Notes: generated by a model not told the origin, from the letters alone. DNA of 64,000 nt from Glutamicibacter creatinolyticus (GCF_006094275.1 NZ_CP034412.1:2356001-2420000); one strand, 5' to 3'; positions 19,659 to 29,057 are shown, counted from the stretch's first letter. Translations and numbers: made by a program.

Positions 19659-19778
19659 CTACTTCTGCCCCTTGAAAAGGCGCTTGACAACCAGTCCGGC
19701 GAAACCGGCCATGCCCAGACCGGCAACGGTCAGCAGCGCCAGGTAGAAGATCTCTAGTGCAAGGTAATTTTCGTTCAT
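19659..19778 (-). CDS. 39-residue single-helix membrane microprotein
   Basis: Open frame of 39 codons plus stop: begins MNENYLALEIFYLALL, continues as one hydrophobic helix ending GLVVKRLF, with a short basic tail KGQK. Taken as real because the peptide is a clean positively-inside membrane helix, GGATGGAGCC lies before the ATG, and a hairpin follows the stop. No family is recognised; such microproteins often stabilise larger membrane complexes. It is set between the nitrobindin-like gene and a multi-helix membrane protein. Confidence 0.65.
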   Translation of the reverse strand: MNENYLALEIFYLALLTVAGLGMAGFAGLVVKRLFKGQK

Positions 19779-19856
19779 GGCTCCATCCTAGCGCGCCGCG
19801 GGCGCAGGTTACTTAATCAACGAGAGGCGAATCACGTGCCCTCCGTCATTTCCGAT

Positions 19857-20606
19857 TCAGACCTGCCCGAGCACCTGCATGGCGTACCAGCTCAGCGACC
19901 CGGTCAACAGCAGGATCAGCGTGGATACGGCGAGCATGTCCTCCACCCGCTTCACCGCCCGGCTGGCCAGGGTGATGGCCCGCAGGCAGCCCACCAGCAC
20001 TCCGGCGAGCGCACCAATCAACAGGCAGTGGTACCAGGCCAAACCCAGCGGCAGCGCGCTGCTCGCGGCCCCGAGGGCCGCACCGGTGAGCGGGGCCAGG
20101 AAGATGACGGCGCGGTCCGGCAGCCGGGTCATGGCGCAGGCCCCGGCACCGAGCAGGGCGATGACGCTGACCAGGATGATGCCAAAGCCGCTGGGTGAGG
20201 CCCCCAACGCGGAGAGTCCAGCCCCCTGGGACACCACGGCCAGGCCGCTGATTCCGCTGACGGTGTTCGACAGCCGGCCGCTGGCCCCGGTCCCCCTAAA
20301 CACCTGGGACATGAACACCAGCGGGACTCCGACCGCGATGACCAGCATGCTGGCGCCCATCCCCACCGGGCCGAGCATTCCCACGGCAAAGAAGGTGGCC
20401 AGCAGCCCGGCCAACGCCAGGATGATGCGCAGCGGCCAAGGCTGGGTGCTGCGGGTAAGGGTGGGCCAGCTGTAGGCGAAAAGCAGCTGCAGCACGGCGG
20501 TGATCGCTCCCACCGAGAGACCCGGAGTGTCCAGGGTCGCCGCCACGAGCAATGCGGCCGCGGCGAGCAGCCCGCTAATCAGTACCTTGACTCTCAAACT
20601 GTCCAT
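19857..20606 (-). CDS. Polytopic membrane protein of unknown function
   Basis: 249 residues with about eight hydrophobic segments covering nearly the whole chain; rich in Ala, Gly, Leu and Val. Segments such as VLISGLLAAAALLVAATL at the N-terminus and LAVSTLILLLTGSLSWYAMQ at the C-terminus are clear helices, with short basic loops. No catalytic or transport signature is recognised, so only 'membrane protein, possible permease' can be said. ATG start at 20606. It is divergent from the GlnR-like regulator, 119 bases away. Confidence 0.8.
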   Translation of the reverse strand: MDSLRVKVLISGLLAAAALLVAATLDTPGLSVGAITAVLQLLFAYSWPTLTRSTQPWPLRIILALAGLLATFFAVGMLGPVGMGASMLVIAVGVPLVFMSQVFRGTGASGRLSNTVSGISGLAVVSQGAGLSALGASPSGFGIILVSVIALLGAGACAMTRLPDRAVIFLAPLTGAALGAASSALPLGLAWYHCLLIGALAGVLVGCLRAITLASRAVKRVEDMLAVSTLILLLTGSLSWYAMQVLGQV

Positions 20607-20725
20607 CCTGGATCGTTGGCAACGCGCACATGGGGCAACTCGCGTTTATGACGTTCGGTGTTCTTTATACTGTGACACGTAAAAGAGATTTTTTCGTCAA
20701 ACCACCCGGCAGGAGGTTCCAGCAC

Positions 20726-21388
20726 ATGGCGCACCTGCTGCTCTTGGGTGAAGAACGCGAAAACGCCTGTGTGCTGCCCGCGTTGGAGCTGCTCAGCCAT
20801 GATATCCGACAGCTGCCGGCCACCAGCGATTCCCTGCGCCACGCCGGGCCCGCACAGGCTGTCATCCTGGATGCCACCGGGGATCTGGCTGCGGCCCGGA
20901 CCGCCTGTCAGCTCGTGGCCGCGACCCTCAACCTCCCCCTGCTGGTGGTGATCCTTGAAGGCGGGTTGACGGTGATGTCCAGCGAATGGCGCGCCGATGA
21001 CTTTGTGTTGCCCACCGCCTCACCGGCCGAAATTGAGGCGCGCCTGCGCATGCTGCTCAGCCGCGGGCCGTCCGCCACCGGCCCGGTAGACGCCGAACCG
21101 GTGGCGGGGCTGCGCATTGACGAGCTGAGCTACACCGCCAAGATTGATCAGCGGGTCCTGGACCTGACGTACAAGGAATTTGAGCTGCTGAAGTATCTGG
21201 CCCAGTTCCCGGGGCGGGTGTTCACCCGTGAACAGCTGCTGCATGAGGTGTGGGGTTACGACTACTACGGGGGCACCCGTACGGTGGACGTGCACGTACG
21301 CCGCCTGCGAGCGAAGCTGGGCACCGATCATGAACAGCTGATCGGTACCGTGCGCAACGTCGGCTACCGCTTCCACGCCGAGCAGTAG
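20726..21388 (+). CDS. GlnR-like OmpR-family transcriptional regulator
   Basis: 220 residues. The start at 20726 has a near-perfect AGGAGG site; upstream in-frame ATGs do not. The N-terminal receiver-like domain is atypical: after the first strand (HLLLLGEEREN) the acidic pair is missing, though an Asp remains in AVILDATGDL, and the usual Lys is replaced in FVLPTASPAEIEARL. The EGGLTVMSSEW and PAEIEARLR stretches match actinobacterial GlnR. The winged-helix domain has LDLTYKEFELLKYLAQFPGR, EQLLHEVWGYDYYGGTRTVD and VRRLRAKLG. GlnR regulates nitrogen assimilation without classic phosphorylation; that role is inferred. An IS481 element now sits downstream. Confidence 0.85.
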   Translation: MAHLLLLGEERENACVLPALELLSHDIRQLPATSDSLRHAGPAQAVILDATGDLAAARTACQLVAATLNLPLLVVILEGGLTVMSSEWRADDFVLPTASPAEIEARLRMLLSRGPSATGPVDAEPVAGLRIDELSYTAKIDQRVLDLTYKEFELLKYLAQFPGRVFTREQLLHEVWGYDYYGGTRTVDVHVRRLRAKLGTDHEQLIGTVRNVGYRFHAEQ

Positions 21389-21467
21389 GACACCGCTTCA
21401 CCTCCGGCCGGTTCACTGCTGGCACATCCCGGGTGATGTTGCGTTCTGGTGGCGGCACGGGACTAGT

Positions 21468-22546
21468 TGTTCTTCCCACGGAGGTTGTGGGCAACGGCGC
21501 GTTGTGTGAGAAGAGGTGAGGACCTCCGGTATCGATATGGGTAACCACACTCATCTCGAATCACACGAAGGTCCTCATGTCTTACATTACTCATGCTCGC
21601 GCTTCGCTGACACCGCAGGGCCGACTGAAAATGGTCCTGCTCGTCATCAACGAGAAATGGACGCAGGCGCGTGTCGCCGAGCGCTTCCAGGTCGCTCGCG
21701 GGACGGTGTCGAAGTGGGTGGCCCGGTACAAGGCTGAAGGTGCGGCAGGGCTTGAGGACCGCTCATCCAGGCCGCGCCGCTCACCGAACCGCACGTCCCA
21801 GCGCACCGAGCGACGGATCGTTGCTCTGCGCGTGAGCCGGCGGTGGGGGCCGCACCGGATCGCGTATCACCTACGCCTGCCGCAATCGACGGTATCGAAA
21901 GTGCTGAGCCGGTACCAGGTGCCGCTTCTTGGGCACATCGATCTGAACACCGGTGTCCGGGTGCGAAAGCCCAAGCCGGTGCGCTACGAGCACGAGAACC
22001 CCGGCGATCTGGTGCATGTGGATGTGAAGAAGCTGGGCCGGATCCCCGACGGCGGAGGCCACCGCACCCTCGGCCGTGGGCGGGGGAACAGGAACCGGTC
22101 CGGTGTCGGTCATCTCTACTTGCATTCCGCGATCGATGACCACTCCCGGTTGGCGTATTCGGAGATCCTTGAGAACGAGAAAAAGGAGGCCGCGGCCGGG
22201 TTCTGGGAACGCGCGAACGCGTTCTTCGCCAACCACGGCATCACCGTTTCACGCGTGCTGACCGATAACGGCTCCTGCTACCGCTCACGCCTGTTCAACG
22301 ACACACTCGGCAAGCACGTCGCGCACAAGTTCACCCGGCCGTATCGACCTCAGACGAATGGGAAGATCGAGCGCTTCCACCGCACTCTGGCGTTCGAATG
22401 GGCCTACGCCCGGCACTACAGCTCAGAAGCCGAGCGCGCCGCCGCTTACCCGGCCTGGCTCCATGAGTACAATCATCACAGACCCCATACCGGCATCGGC
22501 GGCAAATCACCCATCGACCGCGTACACAACGTCCATGGGAAGAACA
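21468..22546 (+). mobile_element. IS481-family insertion sequence, 1079 bp
   Basis: Complete element bounded by imperfect 22-bp terminal inverted repeats: TGTTCTTCCCACGGAGGTTG... at 21468-21489 and its complement at 22525-22546 (20 of 22 match). It is flanked by a direct 6-bp repeat ACTAGT (21462-21467 and 22547-22552), agreeing with the NCTAGN target of IS481 elements. One intact transposase occupies nearly all of it. Sequence integrity and exact target repeats suggest a recent insertion. It lies between the GlnR-like gene and mshD, ending 15 bases before the mshD start. Confidence 0.95.
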
Positions 22547-22551
22547 ACTAG
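21577..22551 (+). CDS. IS481-family transposase
   Basis: 324-residue DDE transposase. An N-terminal helix-turn-helix (QARVAERFQVARGTVSKWVA) and a second DNA-binding helix set (HRIAYHLRLPQSTVSKVLSR) are followed by the rve integrase core: first Asp in DLVHVDVKKLGRIP, second in VLTDNGSCYRS, Glu in NGKIERFHRTLAFEW. All three catalytic residues are present. The reading frame runs through the right inverted repeat, and its TAG stop (22549-22551) lies in the duplicated target, not in the element. ATG at 21577; the ribosome site is weak. Confidence 0.95.
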   Translation: MSYITHARASLTPQGRLKMVLLVINEKWTQARVAERFQVARGTVSKWVARYKAEGAAGLEDRSSRPRRSPNRTSQRTERRIVALRVSRRWGPHRIAYHLRLPQSTVSKVLSRYQVPLLGHIDLNTGVRVRKPKPVRYEHENPGDLVHVDVKKLGRIPDGGGHRTLGRGRGNRNRSGVGHLYLHSAIDDHSRLAYSEILENEKKEAAAGFWERANAFFANHGITVSRVLTDNGSCYRSRLFNDTLGKHVAHKFTRPYRPQTNGKIERFHRTLAFEWAYARHYSSEAERAAAYPAWLHEYNHHRPHTGIGGKSPIDRVHNVHGKNN

Positions 22552-22561
22552 TGTGGGGTTT

Positions 22562-23512
22562 ATGAGTACCCAGCCCAAGCTCCCCCTCAGCGTTCTGTCC
22601 TTGCCCGGCGCCGCCGATAACCGGTTGCGCCGCCAGGTCATGGACTTGGCCCGCACCGCCCAAGGCAGTGACGGCAATCCCCCGTTCAGCGAGCAAACCT
22701 TCATTGACCTGGCTGCCCAGCAGGCGGACCGCAGCCTGCTGGGCGTGTACGCGTACGCGGCCGAGGACAGCACCGAGGAACTGCTGCTGGGTGCGGCCAT
22801 TGCCGTGCGCGGGGCGGAAACCGAGCCGTGGACGGTGGAACTGGTGGTGCATCCCGATTACCGCCAACGCCAGGTGGCCGGCAACCTGCTGCAGCAGCTG
22901 GGCGGTTCCCTGGATCTGTCCCAGGCCCAGGGCTGGGCGCACGGCGCACACCCTGCCGCGCAGGTGCTGGCCGAACGCCACGGGCTGCAGCGGCAGCGGG
23001 AACTGAACAAGATGCGCCGCACCCAGCAGCAGCCGCTGCCGGTGGCACAGCTGCCCGAGAACCTGCAGCTTCGCACCTTCGTCCCCGGCCAGGATGAACA
23101 GGCCTGGCTGCAGGCCAACGCGGCAGCCTTCGCCGACCACCCGGAGCAGGGCTCGCTGACCCTGGCCGACCTGCAGGCGCGCATGGCCGAGGACTGGTTT
23201 GACCCCGAAGGCTTCTTCCTGGCCGTGGACCAGGACGAAACGGTGCTGGGATTCCATTGGACGAAGCTGCCCCAGCCCGAACCCGGCACCGCCCGGGTGG
23301 GTGAGGTGTACGTGGTGGGGGTGACCCCCGGCGCGCAGGGTCTGGGCCTGGGCCGCAGTTTGACCGCCACCGGGGTCAACCATCTGCTGGCCCGCGGGGT
23401 TGAGGCGGTCATGCTCTATGTGGATGCGGAGAATACCGCAGCGGTGAAACTCTACGAGTCCTTGGGCTTCACGGTCTGGGATGTCGATGTGATGTACGGG
23501 CCTGCGCGGTAG
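22562..23512 (+). CDS. mshD: Mycothiol synthase
   Basis: 316 residues, tandem GNAT acetyltransferase that acetylates Cys-GlcN-Ins with acetyl-CoA in the last step of mycothiol synthesis. The N-terminal GNAT half includes VELVVHPDYRQRQVAGNLLQ; the C-terminal half has the acetyl-CoA loop VTPGAQGLGLGRSLTATGV and ends AAVKLYESLGFTVWDVDVMY, typical of MshD. ATG at 22562 with only a weak GGGG nearby. Its natural upstream region has been displaced by the IS481 element, whose last base is 15 bases away; expression may now depend on read-through from the regulator or transposase. Confidence 0.93.
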   Translation: MSTQPKLPLSVLSLPGAADNRLRRQVMDLARTAQGSDGNPPFSEQTFIDLAAQQADRSLLGVYAYAAEDSTEELLLGAAIAVRGAETEPWTVELVVHPDYRQRQVAGNLLQQLGGSLDLSQAQGWAHGAHPAAQVLAERHGLQRQRELNKMRRTQQQPLPVAQLPENLQLRTFVPGQDEQAWLQANAAAFADHPEQGSLTLADLQARMAEDWFDPEGFFLAVDQDETVLGFHWTKLPQPEPGTARVGEVYVVGVTPGAQGLGLGRSLTATGVNHLLARGVEAVMLYVDAENTAAVKLYESLGFTVWDVDVMYGPAR

Positions 23513-23610
23513 GATTGGCGCTAGGCAATGCGGCGCCTGACAGGGCTTGTCCCCCGGTGGTGTCCGCCATTGCATGACCGGCACCCTGAGCCAGGAAGCG
23601 AGATCAGCTG

Positions 23611-25830
23611 ATGACCAAACCCGTGCTCCCACCAACCAGCAAACTCAAGGATGTGCCTTCCTCGGAGGCCACCGTGGACCGGATCGGCTTGCCGGACATT
23701 GCCCCGGCCGCCACGCTGCCCATAGGCGGTTTCTCCGCCGAGCGCTTCCTGGACCGGGAGATCAGCTGGTTGGACTTCAACGCCCGGGTGCTGGAACTGG
23801 CCGAGGACGAGGATCTGCCGCTGCTGGAGCGGGTGAACTTCCTGTCCATCTTCACCTCGAACCTCGATGAGTTCTTCATGGTGCGGGTGGCCGGGCTCAA
23901 GCGCCGCATCGCCACCGGCCTGGCGGTGCCGGCCGCCACCGGGATGAACCCGGTGGACCAGCTGGAACTGATCCTGGCCAACGCCTACAAGCTGCAGCTG
24001 CGCCACGCGAAGGTGTTCGCCGATTCGGTGCGCCCAAAGCTGCAGGAAGAGGGCATTGCCCTGGTCGGGTGGAAGGACTTGAGCCCGAAGGAACGCGACG
24101 AGCTGTCCCAGTGGTTCATCAAGCAGGTCTTCCCGGTGCTCACCCCGCTGGCGGTGGACCCCGCCCACCCGTTCCCCTACATTTCCGGGCTGTCGCTGAA
24201 CATGGCCGTTGTGGTGCGCAACCCGCAAACCCAGAAGGACCTGTTCGCCCGCCTGAAGGTGCCGGACACCATCATGCGCCTGATTTCCGTGGACGGGCTG
24301 CGCGCGGCCCACTCCTCGCACAGCCAGGCCCGGTTCATTGCCCTGGAAGATGTCATTGCCGAGCACCTGGACCAGTTGTTCCCCGGCATGGACATTGTCG
24401 AGCACCACTTCTTCCGCATCACCCGCAATGAGGACCTGGAGGTGGAAGAGGACGACGCGGAGAACCTGCTCCAGGCCCTGGAGAAGGAGCTGCTGCGCCG
24501 CCGCTTCGGCCCGCCGGTGCGCCTGGAGGTCGCCGATGACATCAACCCGCAGATCCTGGAACTGCTGGTGCGCGAACTGGGCATCGAGGACGATGAGGTG
24601 TTCAAGCTGCCCACGCCGCTGGATTTGCGGGGGCTGGGCGTCATTGCCGGGCTGGACCGCACCGAACTGCACTACCCGAAGCATGTGGGGCACACCTCCA
24701 GCCTGCTGAACGTCTCGGAAACCTCCAAGGCGGCCAACGTCTTCGCCGCGGTGCGCCGCCGCGACATCCTGCTGCACCACCCCTATGACTCGTTCTCCAC
24801 CTCCGTGCAGGCCTTTTTGGAGCAGGCGGCCGCGGACCCGAAGGTCATGGCCATCAAGCAGACGCTGTACCGCACCAGCGGGGACTCGCCGATCGTGGAC
24901 GCGCTGATCGACGCGGCCGAGGCCGGCAAGCAGGTGCTGGCGCTGGTGGAGATCAAGGCCCGCTTCGATGAGCAGGCCAACATCACCTGGGCGCGGAAGC
25001 TGGAGCAGGCCGGGGTACACGTGGTGTACGGCATCGTGGGGCTCAAGACCCACTCCAAGCTGTCCCTGGTGGTGCGCCGCGAGGGCGACAAGCTGCGGCG
25101 CTACTGCCACATCGGCACCGGCAACTACCACCCGCGCACCGCCCGCTACTACGAGGACCTGGGCTTGCTCACCTGCGATGACACCGTGGGCGAGGATGTC
25201 TCCAAACTGTTCAACCAGCTCTCGGGCTACGCCCCGCGCTCCACCTACCAGCGTCTGCTGGTCGCCCCGCGCTCGCTGCGCTGGGGGCTGGTGCAGCGCA
25301 TTGAGCAGGAGATCGCCAACGCGCAGGCCGGCATCGACTCCCGGGTGGTGATCAAGGTCAACTCGATGGTCGACGAGACCATCATCGACGCCCTGTACCG
25401 GGCCAGCCAGGCCGGGGTGAAGGTCGATGTGATCGTGCGCGGGATCTGTGCGCTGCGTCCCGGGGTCCCGGGGCTGAGCGAGAACATCCGGGTGCGCTCG
25501 ATCCTGGGCCGGTTCCTGGAGCACAGCCGCGTGTTCATGTTCGCCAACGACGGGGACCCGGTGGTCTACATCGGTTCGGCAGACATGATGCACCGCAACC
25601 TGGACCGCCGGGTGGAGGCGCTGGTGTCACTGGCCGAACCGGAGGACATCGCCAACCTGATCGCCATCCTGGACCGCTACCTGGATGAGCAGACCTCGTC
25701 CTGGCACCTGCTGGCGGACGGGGACTGGGAGCGACACCACCGTGACGCGGACGGCCAGCCGCTGCTGGATGTGCAATCATGGCTGATCGAGACCCACTCG
25801 CGCCGGCGCAACCCGGGTCGCGGAAACTAG
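23611..25830 (+). CDS. ppk1: Polyphosphate kinase 1
   Basis: 739 residues, typical for PPK1, which polymerises the gamma-phosphate of ATP into polyphosphate at the membrane. The N-terminal domain has [20 protein letters not shown] and [15 protein letters not shown]. The phospholipase-D-like catalytic domains contain [38 protein letters not shown] (HSK motif) and [20 protein letters not shown], with the catalytic histidines. The C-terminal [17 protein letters not shown] is also conserved. ATG start, with AGCTG rather than a strong purine site upstream. Its TAG stop overlaps the GTG of the next gene by one base. Confidence 0.97.
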   Translation: MTKPVLPPTSKLKDVPSSEATVDRIGLPDIAPAATLPIGGFSAERFLDREISWLDFNARVLELAEDEDLPLLERVNFLSIFTSNLDEFFMVRVAGLKRRIATGLAVPAATGMNPVDQLELILANAYKLQLRHAKVFADSVRPKLQEEGIALVGWKDLSPKERDELSQWFIKQVFPVLTPLAVDPAHPFPYISGLSLNMAVVVRNPQTQKDLFARLKVPDTIMRLISVDGLRAAHSSHSQARFIALEDVIAEHLDQLFPGMDIVEHHFFRITRNEDLEVEEDDAENLLQALEKELLRRRFGPPVRLEVADDINPQILELLVRELGIEDDEVFKLPTPLDLRGLGVIAGLDRTELHYPKHVGHTSSLLNVSETSKAANVFAAVRRRDILLHHPYDSFSTSVQAFLEQAAADPKVMAIKQTLYRTSGDSPIVDALIDAAEAGKQVLALVEIKARFDEQANITWARKLEQAGVHVVYGIVGLKTHSKLSLVVRREGDKLRRYCHIGTGNYHPRTARYYEDLGLLTCDDTVGEDVSKLFNQLSGYAPRSTYQRLLVAPRSLRWGLVQRIEQEIANAQAGIDSRVVIKVNSMVDETIIDALYRASQAGVKVDVIVRGICALRPGVPGLSENIRVRSILGRFLEHSRVFMFANDGDPVVYIGSADMMHRNLDRRVEALVSLAEPEDIANLIAILDRYLDEQTSSWHLLADGDWERHHRDADGQPLLDVQSWLIETHSRRRNPGRGN

Positions 25831-26837
25831 TGGCAGCCAATCAGATCAAAGGATCGACCAACACCGTGCTCATGATTCAACGGTCCTCGGATCCCGAGGA
25901 AATCCTGCTGGGAGAATTTGACGTCATCGCCGCCGGGGCCATCCCGTGGCGTGTGCTGAACGACGAACTGCAGGTCCTGATCATTCACCGGCCCCGCTAC
26001 GACGACTGGTCCTGGCCCAAGGGCAAGCTCGATGACGGGGAATCCATCCCCGAATGCGCGGTGCGCGAGGTCGGGGAGGAAGTGGGCCTGCAGGTGCAGC
26101 TGGGCATCCCGCTGGAGGCCACCGCCTACACCGTGAACCAGAAGGCCAAGGTCGTCTACTACTGGGCGGCGGCCCTGGCCAACGGGGATGAGCCCACCGT
26201 GGACGGGGACGAGGCGGACGAGGCCCGCTGGGTGGGGGCCAAGCAGGCCAAGTCCATGCTGACCAACCCCAGCGACGCGGCCCCGCTCGATGACCTGATC
26301 GAGGCGCACCTGGCCGGACGGCTGGATACCCGGGCCTTCATGCTGGTCCGCCACGCCAAGGCCAAGCCGCGGGCGAACTGGACCCGCGAGGAGGGCCAGC
26401 GCCCGCTGGCCGCCACCGGCCGGCGCCAGGCCCAGGCCCTGGCCCGGCTGCTGAACTGCTGGAAGCCCCAGCACGTGGCCACCAGCCCCTGGGTGCGCTG
26501 CGTGCAGTCCATCACCCCCTATGTGACCGAGCACCAGATCAAGCCGAAGCTGGTGAACTCCATGACGGAGCATGCCGCCCAGCGCAAACCGGAAAAGACG
26601 GTCAAGTCACTGACCAAGCTGCTGGACAAGGTCCGCTCCCAGGTGCTGTGCACCCACCGCCCGGTCCTGCCGCTGATCCTGCCGCTGCTCTCCGCACGCT
26701 CCTCCCAGGCGGTGCGCAAGCTGCTGCCCACGGCCGACCCCTACCTGCAGCCCGGGGGCATGATCGTGCTGCAGCAGCCGGTGGGGGCGCATGAACGCAT
26801 TGTCTCCATTGAGATCCACGCCCCGTACTCGGATTAG
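25830..26837 (+). CDS. NUDIX hydrolase fused to histidine phosphatase (MutT1-like)
   Basis: 335 residues, two domains. Residues about 25-165 are NUDIX, with the Nudix box GKLDDGESIPECAVREVGEE (GX5EX7REVXEE) slightly modified. Residues about 185-335 are a histidine phosphatase with the RHAK motif in FMLVRHAKAKPRAN. This matches mycobacterial MutT1, which hydrolyses 8-oxo-(d)GTP and diadenosine polyphosphates. The GTG at 25830 overlaps the ppk1 stop (TAGTG), giving coupling; an ATG at 25779 would overlap ppk1 by 52 bases with non-conserved residues. The pairing links polyphosphate with nucleotide-pool cleaning. Confidence 0.9.
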   Translation: MAANQIKGSTNTVLMIQRSSDPEEILLGEFDVIAAGAIPWRVLNDELQVLIIHRPRYDDWSWPKGKLDDGESIPECAVREVGEEVGLQVQLGIPLEATAYTVNQKAKVVYYWAAALANGDEPTVDGDEADEARWVGAKQAKSMLTNPSDAAPLDDLIEAHLAGRLDTRAFMLVRHAKAKPRANWTREEGQRPLAATGRRQAQALARLLNCWKPQHVATSPWVRCVQSITPYVTEHQIKPKLVNSMTEHAAQRKPEKTVKSLTKLLDKVRSQVLCTHRPVLPLILPLLSARSSQAVRKLLPTADPYLQPGGMIVLQQPVGAHERIVSIEIHAPYSD

Positions 26838-26965
26838 CGGCACACCCTGGCCCGCTTCCCGCCCTGGCCTGCACGCTGGCCCGCTACGCGGTCTTGGACT
26901 GTGTTCGCGGCGCGTACTAGGCTAGGAGAACAGTGGGATAACTCACCATGGGAAAGAGGAGTGCC

Positions 26966-27295
26966 ATGTCATCACAGGATTCCGCGCAACCGCTTGCAAA
27001 GATCGTCCACCAGGGATTGCGCCTGGATCACGAGCCGGGCCGGGGACGCTATTCGCTGTGGCACGGTTCGACCTATGTGGGGTTCATCGGCTACCACCGC
27101 GACGGGGACGTGGTGACCTTGCAGCACACCATCGTCAATGAGGAATTCGGCCGCCGCGGCTACGCGCGGGCGCTGGTGACCCTGGTGCTGGATCAGCTGC
27201 GTCAGGAGGGGGCGAAGATCATCTCCGAGTGCACCTACGTGGATGACTACCTCAAGCGCTACCCGGAATACCAGGACATGCTCATCCGCCAGTAG
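26966..27295 (+). CDS. Small GNAT-type N-acetyltransferase (YjdJ-like)
   Basis: 109 residues. Contains [20 protein letters not shown] followed by [23 protein letters not shown], the pattern of the small GNAT_YjdJ family (acetyl-CoA binding Q/RxxGxG/A) and the C-terminal [16 protein letters not shown]. The ATG at 26966 has GAGGAG five bases upstream, better than the ATG at 26948. Substrate unknown. Just upstream of thyA but 80 bases apart. Confidence 0.88.
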   Translation: MSSQDSAQPLAKIVHQGLRLDHEPGRGRYSLWHGSTYVGFIGYHRDGDVVTLQHTIVNEEFGRRGYARALVTLVLDQLRQEGAKIISECTYVDDYLKRYPEYQDMLIRQ

Positions 27296-27375
27296 ACCGG
27301 GCGCGTGAGGATGTCAGCAAGGTCGCGCCGGCCCGCGCTGTACGTGGCCTTGGCGCTGCGCCTAGACTTGATCGG

Positions 27376-28179
27376 GTGAGCATCCCAACCCCCTATGAAG
27401 ATCTGCTGCGCGAAGTGCTGGAAAACGGCACCCACAAGGAAGACCGCACCGGCACCGGCACGCTGTCCGTCTTTGGGCGCCAGATCCGCTTCGACTTGTC
27501 CGAATCCTTCCCGCTGATCACCACCAAGCGGGTGCACTTCAAGTCCGTGGCCGCCGAGCTGCTGTGGTTCCTGCGCGGGGACTCGAACATTTCCTGGCTG
27601 CAGGAGCAGGGGGTGCGCATCTGGAACGAGTGGGCCGACCAGGACGGTGAACTCGGCCCCGTGTACGGGGTGCAGTGGCGCTCCTGGCCCACCCCGGACG
27701 GCGGGCACATCGACCAGATCAGCCAGGTTGTCCAGTCGCTGAGCCAGAACCCGGATTCGCGTCGGCACATCGTCTCGGCCTGGAATGTCGCCGAGATCTC
27801 CAACATGGCGCTGCCCCCGTGCCACATGTTCTTCCAGTTCTATGTGGCGGACGGAAAACTGTCCTGTCAGCTCTATCAGCGCAGCGCCGACATGTTCCTG
27901 GGGGTGCCGTTCAACATTGCCTCCTACTCGCTGCTGACCCTGATGCTGGCCCAGCAGCTGGGCCTGCAGCCCGGCGAATTCATCTGGACCGGCGGGGATG
28001 TGCACATCTACTCAAACCACATGGACCAGGTGCGTGAGCAGCTGGGCCGGACCCCCTACCCGTACCCGCAGCTGCGCTTCGCACGCACCCCGGACTCGAT
28101 CTTCGACTACACGCTGGAGGACTTCATCGTGGACAACTACCAGCACCACCCCACCATCAAGGGCAGCGTGGCCGTATGA
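27376..28179 (+). CDS. thyA: Thymidylate synthase
   Basis: 267 residues; converts dUMP to dTMP using methylene-tetrahydrofolate. GTG start. The nucleophile cysteine lies in [14 protein letters not shown], phosphate-binding Arg residues in [14 protein letters not shown] and [20 protein letters not shown], and the end is typical ([11 protein letters not shown]). Its last four bases overlap dfrA (ATGA), an operon that pairs the enzyme making dihydrofolate with the one that re-reduces it. Confidence 0.98.
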   Translation: MSIPTPYEDLLREVLENGTHKEDRTGTGTLSVFGRQIRFDLSESFPLITTKRVHFKSVAAELLWFLRGDSNISWLQEQGVRIWNEWADQDGELGPVYGVQWRSWPTPDGGHIDQISQVVQSLSQNPDSRRHIVSAWNVAEISNMALPPCHMFFQFYVADGKLSCQLYQRSADMFLGVPFNIASYSLLTLMLAQQLGLQPGEFIWTGGDVHIYSNHMDQVREQLGRTPYPYPQLRFARTPDSIFDYTLEDFIVDNYQHHPTIKGSVAV

Positions 28180-28742
28180 GCCCGACCCACCGCAGCGGCA
28201 CCGAACAGCGGATGGTCGGGGCCATCTGGGCGCAAACCACCGACGGGGTCATCGGGGATGCGGGCACCATGCCCTGGCAGGTTCCCGAGGACCTGGCCCA
28301 CTTCAAGCGCATCACCGAAGGACACCCGGTGATCATGGGCCGGCGGACCTGGGAGTCCTTCCCGGAAAAGTTCCGTCCCCTGCCCGGGCGCACGAACATC
28401 GTGCTCACCTCCGATGCGCCAGCCCATGACAGACTGCGCGCCGCCGGGGCACAGCCGGCCTCCAGCCTGGAGCAGGCCCTGGAACTGGCCGAGCGCGCGG
28501 CAGGCAGTGAGGAAATCTGGATCATCGGCGGCGGCAAGGTGTACGCCGAAACGCTGCACCTGATCGACACCGCCATCATCACCGTACTGGACCTGAACCT
28601 CGACGGGGACACCCGGGCCCCTGAGCTGGGGGCGCAGTTCACGTGCAGCCTCAGCGACCCGGCCGAGGGCTGGCACACCTCCAAGACCAACACCGGGTAC
28701 CGTTTCGAATCCTGGCAACGAACGAAGGACTTGACCAAGTGA
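28176..28742 (+). CDS. dfrA: Dihydrofolate reductase
   Basis: 188 residues; reduces dihydrofolate with NADPH. The N-terminus [20 protein letters not shown] and [14 protein letters not shown] carry the conserved Trp and Asp/Glu substrate site (PEDLAHFK), then [23 protein letters not shown] and [12 protein letters not shown], the NADPH-binding elements. Overlaps thyA by four bases and the following small membrane gene by four (GTGA), so three genes are coupled. It has no residues recognised as trimethoprim-resistance changes, though this cannot be judged reliably by eye. Confidence 0.97.
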   Translation: MSPTHRSGTEQRMVGAIWAQTTDGVIGDAGTMPWQVPEDLAHFKRITEGHPVIMGRRTWESFPEKFRPLPGRTNIVLTSDAPAHDRLRAAGAQPASSLEQALELAERAAGSEEIWIIGGGKVYAETLHLIDTAIITVLDLNLDGDTRAPELGAQFTCSLSDPAEGWHTSKTNTGYRFESWQRTKDLTK

Positions 28743-28963
28743 AAGAATCCCTGGCCGCGCTGAAGAAGAGCCCCGAGGGCCTGTTCATCATCGGCTACAT
28801 GCTTTTCCCGCTGCTGGCCCTGGTGGTGGCCGTGCTCGGCTTCTTCCTGGTGCTGGGCGGGCACCGGATTTTCGGTGTGATCCTGCTGCTGGTGCCCACG
28901 CAGCTCTTCATTTTCGGGGCCTACTGGGCGATCACCAACCGCAAGCGGCTGATGGCCGAATAA
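28739..28963 (+). CDS. Small two-helix membrane protein coupled to dfrA
   Basis: 74 residues, two hydrophobic helices ([20 protein letters not shown] and [20 protein letters not shown]) joined by a short GGHRIF loop, with charged ends. The GTG at 28739 overlaps the dfrA stop (GTGA) and AAGGA stands nine bases upstream; a longer frame from 28643 lies wholly within dfrA. No function recognised; position suggests only co-expression with folate genes. Confidence 0.82.
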   Translation: MKESLAALKKSPEGLFIIGYMLFPLLALVVAVLGFFLVLGGHRIFGVILLLVPTQLFIFGAYWAITNRKRLMAE

Positions 28964-29057
28964 CCCGCTGATCCGCCGGCGCACCCCAGGGTGCGCCGGC
29001 GTTGTTATATCCGTAACGAATCGCGGCAGGCGAAGACAAAACCCCTACCATGGATTC

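Noticed and set aside
23521-25593. 690-codon minus-strand frame opposite ppk1
   Set aside because: Antisense shadow; its repetitive Gln/His/Val composition is an artefact of codon bias in ppk1.
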